Positions 1 through 7,002 of a stretch of DNA of 20,559 nucleotides are shown one piece after another (position 1 is the first letter of the stretch; each line of letters begins with the position of its first letter). The notes beneath the pieces are model-generated. The model did not search any database. It was not told the origin of the DNA and saw nothing but the letters and a program-made list of their open reading frames with translations. Source of the DNA: a virus; IMG/VR virus record IMGVR_UViG_3300031673_000597, positions 1 through 20,559 of that record; one strand, written 5' to 3'. The position numbers and the translations under genes were made by a program.

Positions 1-2
1 TT

Positions 3-719
3 ACATGGGAGAATGCGTCATTAGATAGAACAAGAATTTTGAATTTTTTAATTAATGATTACGAGGGTTTTAAATCAAAACTATTGAATGAGATTTTGGA
101 TGCCGAAGCAGTAAATGACAGTAAAGGCTTAAAAACCATTATAAGATGGCACGATTCAGGTGATTTTATATCGGAAAAATATCTCGGAATTGCAATTGAT
201 ATTGCGAAAGCTACTCCAAATGTATTACACTATGCATATACAAAAATGGTTGGTTATGTTAAAAAGTATGCGAAGGAACATGAAGAGGGTATACCATCAA
301 ACTTTATTTTTAGATATTCCAGTGATGCTGGGTCACCCGAAAATAGTTTAATTAATAAGAAAGAAGATTTACATGCGGAAGTAATACCAAGAGAATTGTA
401 TAAACCATATGTACATAAGATAAAAGAACCTGTAATTGACGAAAAAACAGGTAAGCAGAAAATGGCGAGAAACGCCAAAAAGGAGATAAAACCTGTATTC
501 GATACTATATATCTATATAATTCAGAAAAAGCATTAAAAGCTTTTAAAGAAAAAATGGGTGAGGTATATGATATCGAACCAAGTAGTATTTTAGCATTTA
601 GTGAAATGCCTGAAGATGAAGGACAACCTAATCAATATAATGTTATTGTAACACCATCAGATGCTGATACAGCAGCACATAGACGAGATGTGCTTGGTGT
701 GTATTTATTAGAGCATTAG
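3..719 (+). CDS. Gp88-like phage protein, 5' end outside window
   Basis: The frame is open from base 3 to the TAA-preceded TAG at 717-719, so the gene enters the window from the left and 238 residues are visible; a TTG at 39 is probably only an internal codon. The segment RWHDSGDF-x-SEKYL followed by IAKATPNVLHYAYTK, and the C-terminal HRRDVLGVYLLEH, match my recollection of the mycobacteriophage Gp88 family, whose members share an (R/V)-x-H-x-SGDF motif, an FYAYTK-like motif and a C-terminal D-GVYLL-H. The biochemical role of that family is not established to my knowledge. A charged insertion near the middle (KEPVIDEKTGKQK) separates the two conserved halves. It is followed after 34 nt by the 754 gene, which has its own promoter-like motif, so it may end its own transcription unit. 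Family call is moderately sure; function unknown. Confidence 0.6.
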   Translation, partial: TWENASLDRTRILNFLINDYEGFKSKLLNEILDAEAVNDSKGLKTIIRWHDSGDFISEKYLGIAIDIAKATPNVLHYAYTKMVGYVKKYAKEHEEGIPSNFIFRYSSDAGSPENSLINKKEDLHAEVIPRELYKPYVHKIKEPVIDEKTGKQKMARNAKKEIKPVFDTIYLYNSEKALKAFKEKMGEVYDIEPSSILAFSEMPEDEGQPNQYNVIVTPSDADTAAHRRDVLGVYLLEH

Positions 720-729
720 AAAATAAAGA

Positions 730-739
730 AGTATTTATA
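730..739 (+). promoter_or_regulatory. Candidate late promoter, AGTATTTATA
   Basis: The octamer TATTTATA (732-739), preceded by AG, ends 14 nt before the ATG at 754. It is one of a set of like-oriented motifs found before most genes here. No ACTTTT element lies 20 nt upstream. A second partial copy, TATTTATT, lies at 702-709 inside the end of the preceding gene. Promoter function is inferred from recurrence and position. Confidence 0.5.
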
Positions 740-753
740 TAAAAATCAAGAAT

Positions 754-1242
754 ATGAAAAAAGACAGTAAAACAAGATTATTCGAAGTCATGGGAAGACT
801 CGATAAGACATTCAAACCCCGATTAAATGAAGGCTTTGAAGAAATTGAACCAAGTGCTGAAGTAGAAGTACCTGCTGAAATGGGTGCTGAAGTATCTACT
901 GAAGAACCTATTGAAGAACCTGCTGAAGCAAAATCTCCAGAAGAAAAAATTGCAGAATTAACCGCAAAGGTTGATGAACTTTATGCATTACTTCATGGTG
1001 ACGAAGAAGCTGGCGAAGAAGCTGCTGAAGTTGACATGGAAAATCTTCAAGAATGGAATTTCGACAAGAAAAAAGGCGAAAAGGAAGACGAAAAAGACGA
1101 AGAAGGCAAAGAGCATGAAAAGAAAGAAAGTCCTGAATTCGAAAAAGGTGAAGAAGAGGGTGAAGAAGAAGGTAAAAAGGAATTAGACGAAGCAAAACCA
1201 AAAAAAGTTCCTGTTGTTGCAATTGCAAAAGTCGGTAAATAA
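754..1242 (+). CDS. Highly acidic protein with putative capsid-targeting N-terminus
   Basis: 162 residues, dominated by Glu, Lys and Ala. Residues 1-26 form a basic, amphipathic segment (SKTRLFEVMGRLDKTFKPRLNE) that resembles the start of the next gene product and ends in Leu-Asn-Glu, a fit to the (L/I)-x-E sites cut by T4-type prohead protease gp21. After it comes an acidic Pro/Ala/Glu linker, a probable short coiled coil (EEKIAELTAKVDELYALL, about residues 64-81) and a Glu/Lys-rich low-complexity tail. The layout resembles T4 prohead core or internal head proteins in being small, very charged and led by a cleavable N-terminal segment, but I see no sequence match to a named one. It lies just downstream of a TATTTATA motif. 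The role in the head core is an inference; the gene itself is secure. Confidence 0.7.
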   Translation: MKKDSKTRLFEVMGRLDKTFKPRLNEGFEEIEPSAEVEVPAEMGAEVSTEEPIEEPAEAKSPEEKIAELTAKVDELYALLHGDEEAGEEAAEVDMENLQEWNFDKKKGEKEDEKDEEGKEHEKKESPEFEKGEEEGEEEGKKELDEAKPKKVPVVAIAKVGK

Positions 1243-1271
1243 TTTTATATTATATATTGTATGATATGGAA

Positions 1272-1862
1272 ATGAAATATAAATCATCAAAAAGCAAGCT
1301 TTTTGAAATGATGGAGAAAATCAATCACGTAAAACCTGTTTTGAACGAAGAATTCAAAATCATGGGTTCTTATGAGGGTATGCCTGCACGTCTCGTGGAA
1401 ACCGCCCAAGACGCACGACAAGCACATATCTTAAAAACTGAAGCACAACAGGCTTTTGGTGAAGGTTTTGATGTCTGGATAGAGCAAGGTAGTGGAGTAA
1501 TCAATGAAAATGACGACAAATGGATTCAGCAAGCAGTTGACCCAGAACATAAAGGATTCTGTACACCCATGACTAAAGATACTTGCACACCCGCACGTAA
1601 GGCATTAGCCAAGAGATTCAAAAGGGGTCTTGAAGAAGAAATGGGTGAAAAATATCGTGCAGAAGTAACTGGTACAAGAGAAAATCGTTGGTCTGGTAAT
1701 GCAATGGAATATGATACTGAGCAAGAAGCTAAAGATTGGCTGGATGGTTTAAGAGGTCGTTGGTTTGGTTATGATATGGGTCGTGTTGTACCTGTTTCTA
1801 CACCAACAGGACAACCAGTAGATATGGAAAATGATGATATTTATCAGAATTTTAGAGGATAA
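1272..1862 (+). CDS. Phage protein with LNE-type N-terminal segment and two small conserved domains
   Basis: The open frame begins with TTG at 1257 and has ATG at 1266 and 1272. I chose 1272 because it places LNE at residues 24-26, as in the upstream gene product, and gives a matching start (K-S-K-LFEMM-x-K-I...KPVLNE). The rest has no membrane helix. Two recognisable stretches follow. One is DPEHKGFCTP-MTKDTCTPARKALAKRFK, containing two Cys-Thr-Pro motifs. The other is a compact block, RWSGNAMEYDTEQEAKDWLDGL-RGRWFG-(8)-RVV, of a type I recall as a free-standing small domain in many phage proteins. Neither has a known function. If the LNE site is cut by the prohead protease at 18001, the product would be a head-packaged protein that loses about 26 residues. 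Function unknown. Confidence 0.7.
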   Translation: MKYKSSKSKLFEMMEKINHVKPVLNEEFKIMGSYEGMPARLVETAQDARQAHILKTEAQQAFGEGFDVWIEQGSGVINENDDKWIQQAVDPEHKGFCTPMTKDTCTPARKALAKRFKRGLEEEMGEKYRAEVTGTRENRWSGNAMEYDTEQEAKDWLDGLRGRWFGYDMGRVVPVSTPTGQPVDMENDDIYQNFRG

Positions 1863-1868
1863 ATTACA

Positions 1869-2681
1869 ATGGAAGGAAATAAGAAGAACCCACGTTCATG
1901 GTCAAGCAGATATTGGAGAAGTCACAACATTTCAGATACACTGAAAGAAGTGGTTGAACCAGATACTGTTGATGTATCAAGTATTCAAACACATGATGCA
2001 CTATGTCCACTTATTTGGGAAACTGATGATAAGATTAAACCAGATGTCAGGGAAACATTATTATTAAACGCCAAAAGATTCATTGAGTTTTGTAACGCAG
2101 AAGCTCTCGAATTTAAGGATATTATATTAACTGGCAGCATGGCAAATTACAACTACAACGAAAATTCTGATTTGGATGTTCATGTTATTCTTGATTTTGA
2201 CCAGATTTCCGAAAACAAAGAATTTGTGGGTGATTTTTTTAAATTAAAAAAAGCGTTGTGGGCAGAAAAACTACAGATTCAGGTCAAAGGACATGATGTT
2301 GAAATGTATTTCCAAGACAGTGCTGAACCACATCATTCATCTGGTACATATTCATTAGCCAGAAATAAGTGGATTAGAAGACCGACTAAAAAGATAGTTA
2401 ATATAGATAGTGCTGACGTGCAATTAAAATCTTCAGACATCATGAATGCAATTGATGACTTGGAAACCAATAGAAGTGAAGAGAATTTCCTGAAGAAACA
2501 CGAAGCATTAAAAAATAAAATAAAAAAATATAGACAAACAGGACTTGATAAAAGCGGTGAGTATTCTGTGGAGAATCTCGTATTCAAAATTCTGAGAAAT
2601 TCTGGATACCTTGAAAAAATGGTTGAAATGAAAAACGATTATCTCACACAGGAATTAAGTCTAAATGAATTTTTGAACTAA
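1869..2681 (+). CDS. Pol-beta-superfamily nucleotidyltransferase-like protein
   Basis: 270 residues. The sequence ILTGS at 86-90, then SDLDVHV at 100-106, reproduces the nucleotidyltransferase signature G-S-(8-13)-D-h-D-h. GS is at 89-90 and the metal-binding aspartates are D101 and D103. A third carboxylate is likely E145 in DVEMYF, in the expected h-E-h context. Such enzymes transfer a nucleotide from an NTP to an RNA, protein or small-molecule target; the target here cannot be read from sequence. The C-terminal half is helical and charged and ends in ...LSLNEFLN. The gene starts 6 nt after the previous stop and is followed 3 nt later by the next gene, so it is in an operon with the putative head-core proteins. 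A TATTTATC at 1838-1845 is a weak promoter candidate. All catalytic residues appear present, so activity is plausible. Confidence 0.75.
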   Translation: MEGNKKNPRSWSSRYWRSHNISDTLKEVVEPDTVDVSSIQTHDALCPLIWETDDKIKPDVRETLLLNAKRFIEFCNAEALEFKDIILTGSMANYNYNENSDLDVHVILDFDQISENKEFVGDFFKLKKALWAEKLQIQVKGHDVEMYFQDSAEPHHSSGTYSLARNKWIRRPTKKIVNIDSADVQLKSSDIMNAIDDLETNRSEENFLKKHEALKNKIKKYRQTGLDKSGEYSVENLVFKILRNSGYLEKMVEMKNDYLTQELSLNEFLN

Positions 2682-2684
2682 GTT

Positions 2685-2933
2685 ATGAAAACATTTATAG
2701 TAAAAAAAGAGCAATTGAACGAGTATGTCGAAAGAAAGAAATCCGATAAGGCTTTCTATGACATACTTGAACGTTTGCATACCAATAAAAAGTTTCTAAC
2801 TGAAAACGTTTCTCATACAAAGGCAAATCAATCGGTTATTGATGACTTGAGAAGAAAAAATTTAATAACACCCAGAGTTTATGAAATGCTTATTAGCAAC
2901 AAAATAATAAATGAGAGTTACGAAATATTGTAG
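2685..2933 (+). CDS. Small hypothetical protein (82 aa)
   Basis: A short, basic, helix-rich protein starting 3 nt after the nucleotidyltransferase stop, which suggests translational coupling. It contains LNE at residues 11-13, FLTEN near the middle and IINES near the C-terminus, all compatible with (L/I)-x-E cleavage. I recognise no domain and see no signal peptide or membrane helix. The stop codon overlaps a small hairpin with a T-run, so it is probably the last gene of the 754-2933 unit. Function unknown. Confidence 0.6.
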   Translation: MKTFIVKKEQLNEYVERKKSDKAFYDILERLHTNKKFLTENVSHTKANQSVIDDLRRKNLITPRVYEMLISNKIINESYEIL

Positions 2934-2947
2934 TAATACTACTTTTT
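2930..2947 (+). terminator. Small hairpin with T-run after 2933 gene
   Basis: GTAGT (2930-2934), loop AAT, ACTAC (2938-2942), then five T. The stem is only five base pairs and the 5' arm overlaps the TAG stop, so termination may be weak. The ACTTTTT part is also the upstream element of the following promoter candidate. Confidence 0.4.
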
Positions 2948-2968
2948 GTTCTAAATAAAGTATTTATA
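2941..2968 (+). promoter_or_regulatory. Candidate late promoter, ACTTTT-N13-GTATTTATA
   Basis: ACTTTT at 2941-2946 and GTATTTATA at 2960-2968 have the same spacing as the copies before the portal and scaffold genes (first base to first base of the octamer, 20 nt). The octamer ends 41 nt before the ATG at 3010. Function is inferred. Confidence 0.55.
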
Positions 2969-3009
2969 AAAAAATATAAGTAAATAATTTGCACTAAAAA
3001 TATATTCAA

Positions 3010-5496
3010 ATGAAGAAACATACATCAGAAGAAGCATATTACGATAGAATCAAAACTTTAGCTAACGTAAATAAGACTTCGATAAAAGAGTCTCAAAACC
3101 GTGGTTTAGGTACTTTGATTGATTACAAAAGAGCAGCCGATGGTGTTGCATATGGTATCGTTAAAGAACAACATCAATACTACATCAAAAAAGGTGGATT
3201 GAGTGAGAACCAAACAGTTGCAGATTTTGCATACATTGGTGGCTTGGCTAATATCACAGAATTCCAATACGGAAAACTCGCAGAAGCTGAAAAACAAAGA
3301 AATATGTTGTTCAGAACTATCAATGAAAGTATTTCAACTAAAGTAAGTAAAACTGGTAGTAGGAAAAAAGTGAATCTGAATGAAGATAAAACAGCACAAG
3401 AAATTGGTGATGCTGAAGGTATGTTAGGTGATTTGGATGCAGCGACTGCTGCTAAAGAAATTCCAGTAGCAGAACCAGCAGGTGATGAAATGGCTGCAGG
3501 TCTTGATGCTGAACCAGTAGGTGGTGCTGAAGAAGTTGATGCTGAAGTTAGTGCTGAAGAACCAGCACCAGAAGGTGATGCAGGTGCTGATTTAGAGGCA
3601 TCTTTAGGTGGCGAAGAAGGTGATGCAGGTGCTGATTTAGAAGCATCTTTAGGTGGCGAAGGTGGCGAAGAAGTTGATGCTGAAGTTGGTGCTGAAGAAC
3701 CAGCACCAGAAGGTGGTGAAGAAGAGGTTGCGGTTGATGCAGAGGTTACTGATGATGAAGAATATGCTACAGAAGACCCACAAAGTGAAACAACAAGAGA
3801 ACTTGAAAAACAACTTGGTAAGATAACCAATACAATTAGAAAAACGGAATTAGAACCGTCACAAACCGAATCGTATCTTAAATCGTTCATACAGGCGTTT
3901 AAAGATAAACTTCCTAAACTCGAAATCGAAGACAGGAAAGAAATAGCAGAAAAAATTACAAAAATTATTCCACCAGAAGACATGGAAGATTTAGGACAAA
4001 GTGTTGAAGACAGCGAAGCTGCTGCAGGCATTGAACCTAAAGAAATTAAGATGGATACCAGTGAACCAGATTTAAAGATGGCTGCTGAAGGTGTTGAAGG
4101 TGAAGAAGGTGGTCAGAAAACATTATTCAAACAATGGTTTGACGGTGAACGTAGTAATGAGGGTTCGTTTATGACTGGATTATTAGAGTTATTCTTAAAA
4201 GCAGATGCATCTAATAAACAAAAACTTGCACAAGGATTCCCTAACGTATTTTCTATGGATGATGTGTATTATTTCACTGGTAAGCCAACTGCAAGTAATG
4301 ATGTAGCTGAAGGTCAGTGTGCTGAATGTGGTAGCTTTGCACAATATGCAGAATCACGTGGTTATGGTAGTGCAGAAGCTCTCATGGAATGTGGTGAAGA
4401 AGAATTAGGAAATGTTGTAAGTGGTTATGCAAATGCACATGGTGAAGGTATGAATGACGGTGACATGGAAAATGTTGCTTTAGTACTTAAACTTATCAAC
4501 CCTGAAATCCTAAATCAATTAAAAGGTGATTACGGTCACGAAGAATACGCAAATCAGCTTGAACCAATAGTTACAGGTATGAATGAATGTAGTCAAGAAG
4601 AAGGTGTTGTAAAACTTAATGAGCTTTTTGGTGGCGTAAATGCAACTAATGCTCCGATTGACCCTGCAAGTATTGAAACACAACCCCCATTAACTGAAGA
4701 CGAAGAAGCAGAAGAAGAAATAGAAGTTGATGCTCCAACAGTAAAAGTTGCTGATGATGACGATGATATGGGTGGTGAACCTGAAGGCAATTTCTTTGCA
4801 AATGATAGTCAATCATTAGGTGGTGGTGTAGTTAAACCAGATGGTGCTGGAACAACAAGTGTTGAGGTTACCAAGGGTAGTGTAAATGTTACAATGAACG
4901 AAGCTAAAGCTAAATTGATTAGGCAAATCGCAACAGGTGTTAATGAATACCTCAAAGAAACCACTACTAAGGAAATCAAAGAACCTAAAAAAGAAGTGGT
5001 ATCTGAAAGCGAAATGAAATTAAGAAAATATATTCGTGCTCGTCTTGAAGAAAAGGCTGGTTTAAGAAAACCAATTTTATCTGAAAGTAAAAAATCAGAC
5101 ACACTTAAAAAACTTGATGCTACTATTGACAAACAATTTAAATTGTATGAAGCAGTTGCACTAAAAAAAAAAGATAGTGTTGTCGAAGGTTGGTTAGGTG
5201 ATAAAGTTGGTGGAATGGCGAATAAGTTCAACCAAGCTGTTGAAGGTAAATTCAAAAAGCAAAGAGAACTTAAACAGGCAATTGAAGCTGACCCAGCAGG
5301 TGCAAAATCTGCATTATTGAAAGCATTCTCTACTGAGTTAATGTACAATACTGGTGCATCGAGTTTTGTTAAAGGCGTAAGTCCTGAGAACGCACTTGAA
5401 GTTGCGCAACAGGTAGTAAGTGACCCAGACGGTTTAGGTAAACTAAGTCAAAGAAGTGGTTTGTTAGTTTATATACCTGCGAAAGACGTAAAATAA
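3010..5496 (+). CDS. Large acidic, repeat-containing phage protein (828 aa), probably structural
   Basis: Residues 1-110 form an ordered-looking domain with AADGVAYGIVKEQHQYYIKKG and DFAYIGGLANITEFQYGK, a pattern I associate with uncharacterised proteins of T4-like phages. Residues 140-255 are a low-complexity Gly/Ala/Glu/Asp region with in-frame tandem repeats. The middle contains a C437-AE-C440 pair and further cysteines at C461 and in NECSQ; whether these bind metal is uncertain. A second acidic linker lies around 560-585 and a Lys-rich helical C-terminus follows. Several LNE, INE and LSE tripeptides could be prohead-protease sites (RTINES, VNLNEDK, PILSES). It has its own promoter-like motif and a strong terminator, so it forms a single-gene unit. 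High-level late expression and a virion or head-core role are inferences; no domain of known function is visible. Confidence 0.65.
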   Translation: MKKHTSEEAYYDRIKTLANVNKTSIKESQNRGLGTLIDYKRAADGVAYGIVKEQHQYYIKKGGLSENQTVADFAYIGGLANITEFQYGKLAEAEKQRNMLFRTINESISTKVSKTGSRKKVNLNEDKTAQEIGDAEGMLGDLDAATAAKEIPVAEPAGDEMAAGLDAEPVGGAEEVDAEVSAEEPAPEGDAGADLEASLGGEEGDAGADLEASLGGEGGEEVDAEVGAEEPAPEGGEEEVAVDAEVTDDEEYATEDPQSETTRELEKQLGKITNTIRKTELEPSQTESYLKSFIQAFKDKLPKLEIEDRKEIAEKITKIIPPEDMEDLGQSVEDSEAAAGIEPKEIKMDTSEPDLKMAAEGVEGEEGGQKTLFKQWFDGERSNEGSFMTGLLELFLKADASNKQKLAQGFPNVFSMDDVYYFTGKPTASNDVAEGQCAECGSFAQYAESRGYGSAEALMECGEEELGNVVSGYANAHGEGMNDGDMENVALVLKLINPEILNQLKGDYGHEEYANQLEPIVTGMNECSQEEGVVKLNELFGGVNATNAPIDPASIETQPPLTEDEEAEEEIEVDAPTVKVADDDDDMGGEPEGNFFANDSQSLGGGVVKPDGAGTTSVEVTKGSVNVTMNEAKAKLIRQIATGVNEYLKETTTKEIKEPKKEVVSESEMKLRKYIRARLEEKAGLRKPILSESKKSDTLKKLDATIDKQFKLYEAVALKKKDSVVEGWLGDKVGGMANKFNQAVEGKFKKQRELKQAIEADPAGAKSALLKAFSTELMYNTGASSFVKGVSPENALEVAQQVVSDPDGLGKLSQRSGLLVYIPAKDVK
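3529..3715 (+). repeat. In-frame coding repeats in the acidic region
   Basis: Two adjacent 45-bp copies (3571-3615, 3616-3660; one mismatch seen) each encode EGDAGADLEASLGGE. They are flanked by a 49-bp direct repeat (3529-3577 and 3667-3715, with few mismatches) that encodes EEVDAEV-(S/G)-AEEPAPEG. The nested arrangement suggests repeated slippage or unequal recombination that kept the reading frame. Confidence 0.9.
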
Positions 5497-5517
5497 TCAA
5501 ATTAAAACAATAAAATG

Positions 5518-5546
5518 AGCCGAACCCAAAAAGTTCGGCTTTTTTT
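5518..5546 (+). terminator. Intrinsic terminator
   Basis: A perfect 8-bp stem AGCCGAAC / GTTCGGCT (5518-5525, 5533-5540) with a 7-nt loop is followed directly by a run of seven T. It lies 21 nt after the 828-aa gene and separates it from the membrane-protein pair. Confidence 0.92.
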
Positions 5547-5581
5547 GTAACATATATTATTAATTTTCCGTATAACCGTAC

Positions 5582-5965
5582 ATGGAAAACAATATTAGAG
5601 AATATCAGACAATTAAGTTTTTTAGAGGTAGGGAAAGAAACAATGCAGAAATGCAGAAGCTTGCTGATGAAAAACGGGATTTTGAATACCGAAGGTTACT
5701 CATTGAAGAAAATGAACTTGACCTTCATGTGGCTTTCAGTAAGATGCTGGTTTGGAAATGGCTGTCATGGAGTTTTCTGGCATTGGCAATAGCTTATCAT
5801 CAATATCCAATTTTTTCATTTATCTTTTTAGGGATGGCGTTACTGTCACAGTTTTTTTCATTTCTCAATAAAAGATTCTTTACATTTGTTTTCAGAGGTT
5901 ATAACCTTACATTAGGACTTGTTAATGGTGTAATATATGATAGGTATGGAATTTCATTTAAATAA
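5582..5965 (+). CDS. Two-helix membrane protein, copy 1 of a diverged pair
   Basis: 127 residues with a charged N-terminal half ending in FEYRRLL (EYRR at 35-38), two hydrophobic segments at about 56-73 and 76-94 separated by a short polar turn, and a C-terminal block YNLTLGLVNGVIYDRYGI (107-124). The next gene product repeats this plan with the same landmarks, so the two look like an ancient tandem duplication. A hairpin of helices with cytoplasmic ends is the likely topology. A holin-like or other inner-membrane role is conceivable but nothing specific supports it. It follows a strong terminator by 35 nt and must have its own promoter, yet no TATTTATA motif is present. Function unknown. Confidence 0.65.
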   Translation: MENNIREYQTIKFFRGRERNNAEMQKLADEKRDFEYRRLLIEENELDLHVAFSKMLVWKWLSWSFLALAIAYHQYPIFSFIFLGMALLSQFFSFLNKRFFTFVFRGYNLTLGLVNGVIYDRYGISFK

Positions 5966-5974
5966 AATAATATA

Positions 5975-6391
5975 ATGATAATTAGAAATTTTGAAGGTAA
6001 AAAGTATTGGAGAACCTATATTGGTGGTTCGAAAGAGAAAGAGTTGAAGACGTTCTTGGAAGTGCAGGGCACGAAAGAAGATAATTCTGAATGTGATTGG
6101 CTTGAATACCGAAGAATATTTACCACCTACTTTAATGACGTGCTACATGTTTTGCTTTCATGGCAAGATTTGGTACGGAAGCTAAGTATTTTAACTGTGG
6201 TTCTTATCGTATTATCCTTTAAGATACAAATTCTCTTTTTCATTCTTATTGGAGTATTGATTGTGCTGCAAATCACACGACTTAATTTAAAATTACGTCA
6301 AGTACGACATTCAAGAAATTATGATTTGGGTCTGGACATTGCTTTAAGTGAAATACATAAAAAGACTGGACTACACCTAAGTAAAAACTAA
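5975..6391 (+). CDS. Two-helix membrane protein, copy 2 of a diverged pair
   Basis: 138 residues: polar N-terminus, LEYRRIF (EYRR at 44-47), hydrophobic helices at about 68-82 and 85-101, and a C-terminal block YDLGLDIALSEIHKKTGL (116-133) that aligns with the same position in the preceding protein. The start ATG is 9 nt after the previous stop, so the pair is surely co-transcribed. Identity outside these landmarks is low. A terminator overlaps its stop codon. Two related subunits could form a hetero-oligomer in the host membrane, but that is conjecture; no known family is recognised. Confidence 0.65.
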   Translation: MIIRNFEGKKYWRTYIGGSKEKELKTFLEVQGTKEDNSECDWLEYRRIFTTYFNDVLHVLLSWQDLVRKLSILTVVLIVLSFKIQILFFILIGVLIVLQITRLNLKLRQVRHSRNYDLGLDIALSEIHKKTGLHLSKN

Positions 6392-6413
6392 GTCACCACA
6401 AGTGGCTTTTTTT
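6391..6413 (+). terminator. Probable intrinsic terminator
   Basis: Stem AGTCAC / GTGGCT (6391-6396, 6402-6407; one T-G wobble), loop CACAA, followed by seven T. It overlaps the last base of the stop codon of the 5975 gene. Confidence 0.7.
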
Positions 6414-6420
6414 ATGTTCA

Positions 6421-6430
6421 AGTATTTATG
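6421..6430 (+). promoter_or_regulatory. Candidate late promoter, AGTATTTATG
   Basis: A seven-of-eight copy of the TATTTATA motif, ending 13 nt before the ATG at 6444. It lies immediately after the terminator T-run, which takes the place of the ACTTTT element. Function is inferred. Confidence 0.45.
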
Positions 6431-6443
6431 AAAAAGTTACGTT

Positions 6444-6917
6444 ATGGATTACGATGATAGTAAGTTGAAACTGATTTATGTTTTGAAAATTGGTTATAAT
6501 TCTAAAGACGAGGGGTTATATGAATTCATATTTTCAATAGACCCAGAAAATGTTGATATTGAGGGTTGGATGTGGGACATTACACCTGCTTGTGATAATG
6601 CGTTGCCACCTACAGAAGAATATATTAATAAAATCGTGAGTCTGAAAACCAGCACATTTGATTTATTTTGTTTACATGAAGCCGTTGATAGGGAATTTAT
6701 GCATGGTTATCATACAATACATGCGCTGGCATATGAAACAGAAAGACAAATTGAGGGTAATGATTATGAAAAATTGTTCGAAGGTGAGAATGATGATGTA
6801 CCATTATTGGTTTTCCATTATGGTATGACTTTGGGGCAGATTAAGAATTTACTGGATGGTAGAAAAATAATATTAAGAAATAATGAGTTTATTGAGACTT
6901 CCTCAATAAAATTATAA
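6444..6917 (+). CDS. Conserved phage protein of unknown function (157 aa)
   Basis: Soluble, acidic protein without membrane helices or low-complexity regions. Aromatic- and histidine-rich motifs stand out: GYNSKDEGLYEFIFS (about 17-31), GWMWDITPACDNALPPTEEYI (about 41-61), FCLHEAVDREFMHGYHTIHALAYE (about 75-98) and LLVFHYGMTLGQIKNLL. Several closely set His, Glu and Asp residues (HEAVDRE, HGYHTIH) could form a metal site, but I cannot assign a fold. I believe related proteins occur in other T4-like phages, always uncharacterised. It lies alone between a terminator and the terminase gene, with a promoter-like motif of its own. Confidence 0.65.
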   Translation: MDYDDSKLKLIYVLKIGYNSKDEGLYEFIFSIDPENVDIEGWMWDITPACDNALPPTEEYINKIVSLKTSTFDLFCLHEAVDREFMHGYHTIHALAYETERQIEGNDYEKLFEGENDDVPLLVFHYGMTLGQIKNLLDGRKIILRNNEFIETSSIKL

Positions 6918-6950
6918 TTGAGTTCATCGCTCCATTTGGGTGAAGGAAAT

Positions 6951-6986
6951 CGAGGCTCGGTGTGTCAAGAAATGCATCGAGCCTTG
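6951..6986 (+). other. Stable hairpin upstream of terminase gene
   Basis: CGAGGCTCGGTG (6951-6962) pairs with CATCGAGCCTTG (6975-6986) over 12 positions with two G-T wobbles; the loop is 12 nt. It is more GC-rich than its surroundings and no T-run follows, so it does not look like a normal terminator. A smaller hairpin, TTCA...TGAA, may form just before it (about 6923-6944). It lies between the 6917 stop and the promoter-like motif of the terminase gene. Confidence 0.6.
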
Positions 6987-7002
6987 CTATTTCAGGTTTA
7001 TA

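Noticed and set aside
1257-1271. TTG start at 1257 for the second small protein
   Set aside because: Two ATG codons follow within 15 nt, and the start at 1272 aligns with the neighbouring protein's N-terminal segment.
3180-4031. 283-codon open frame on the minus strand
   Set aside because: It lies entirely opposite the acidic repeat gene and its Ser/Ala/Pro-rich product is the expected antisense image of GAA/GCT-rich codons.
4809-5348. 179-codon open frame on the minus strand
   Set aside because: Antisense shadow of the 828-aa gene; no independent start context or motif and no recognisable product.
5540-5568. Bacteroidota-type sigma promoter (TTTG ... TAATTTTC) before the 5582 gene
   Set aside because: The -7 box is imperfect and the gap of about 13 nt is too short for the usual -33/-7 spacing; the TTTG belongs to the terminator T-run.
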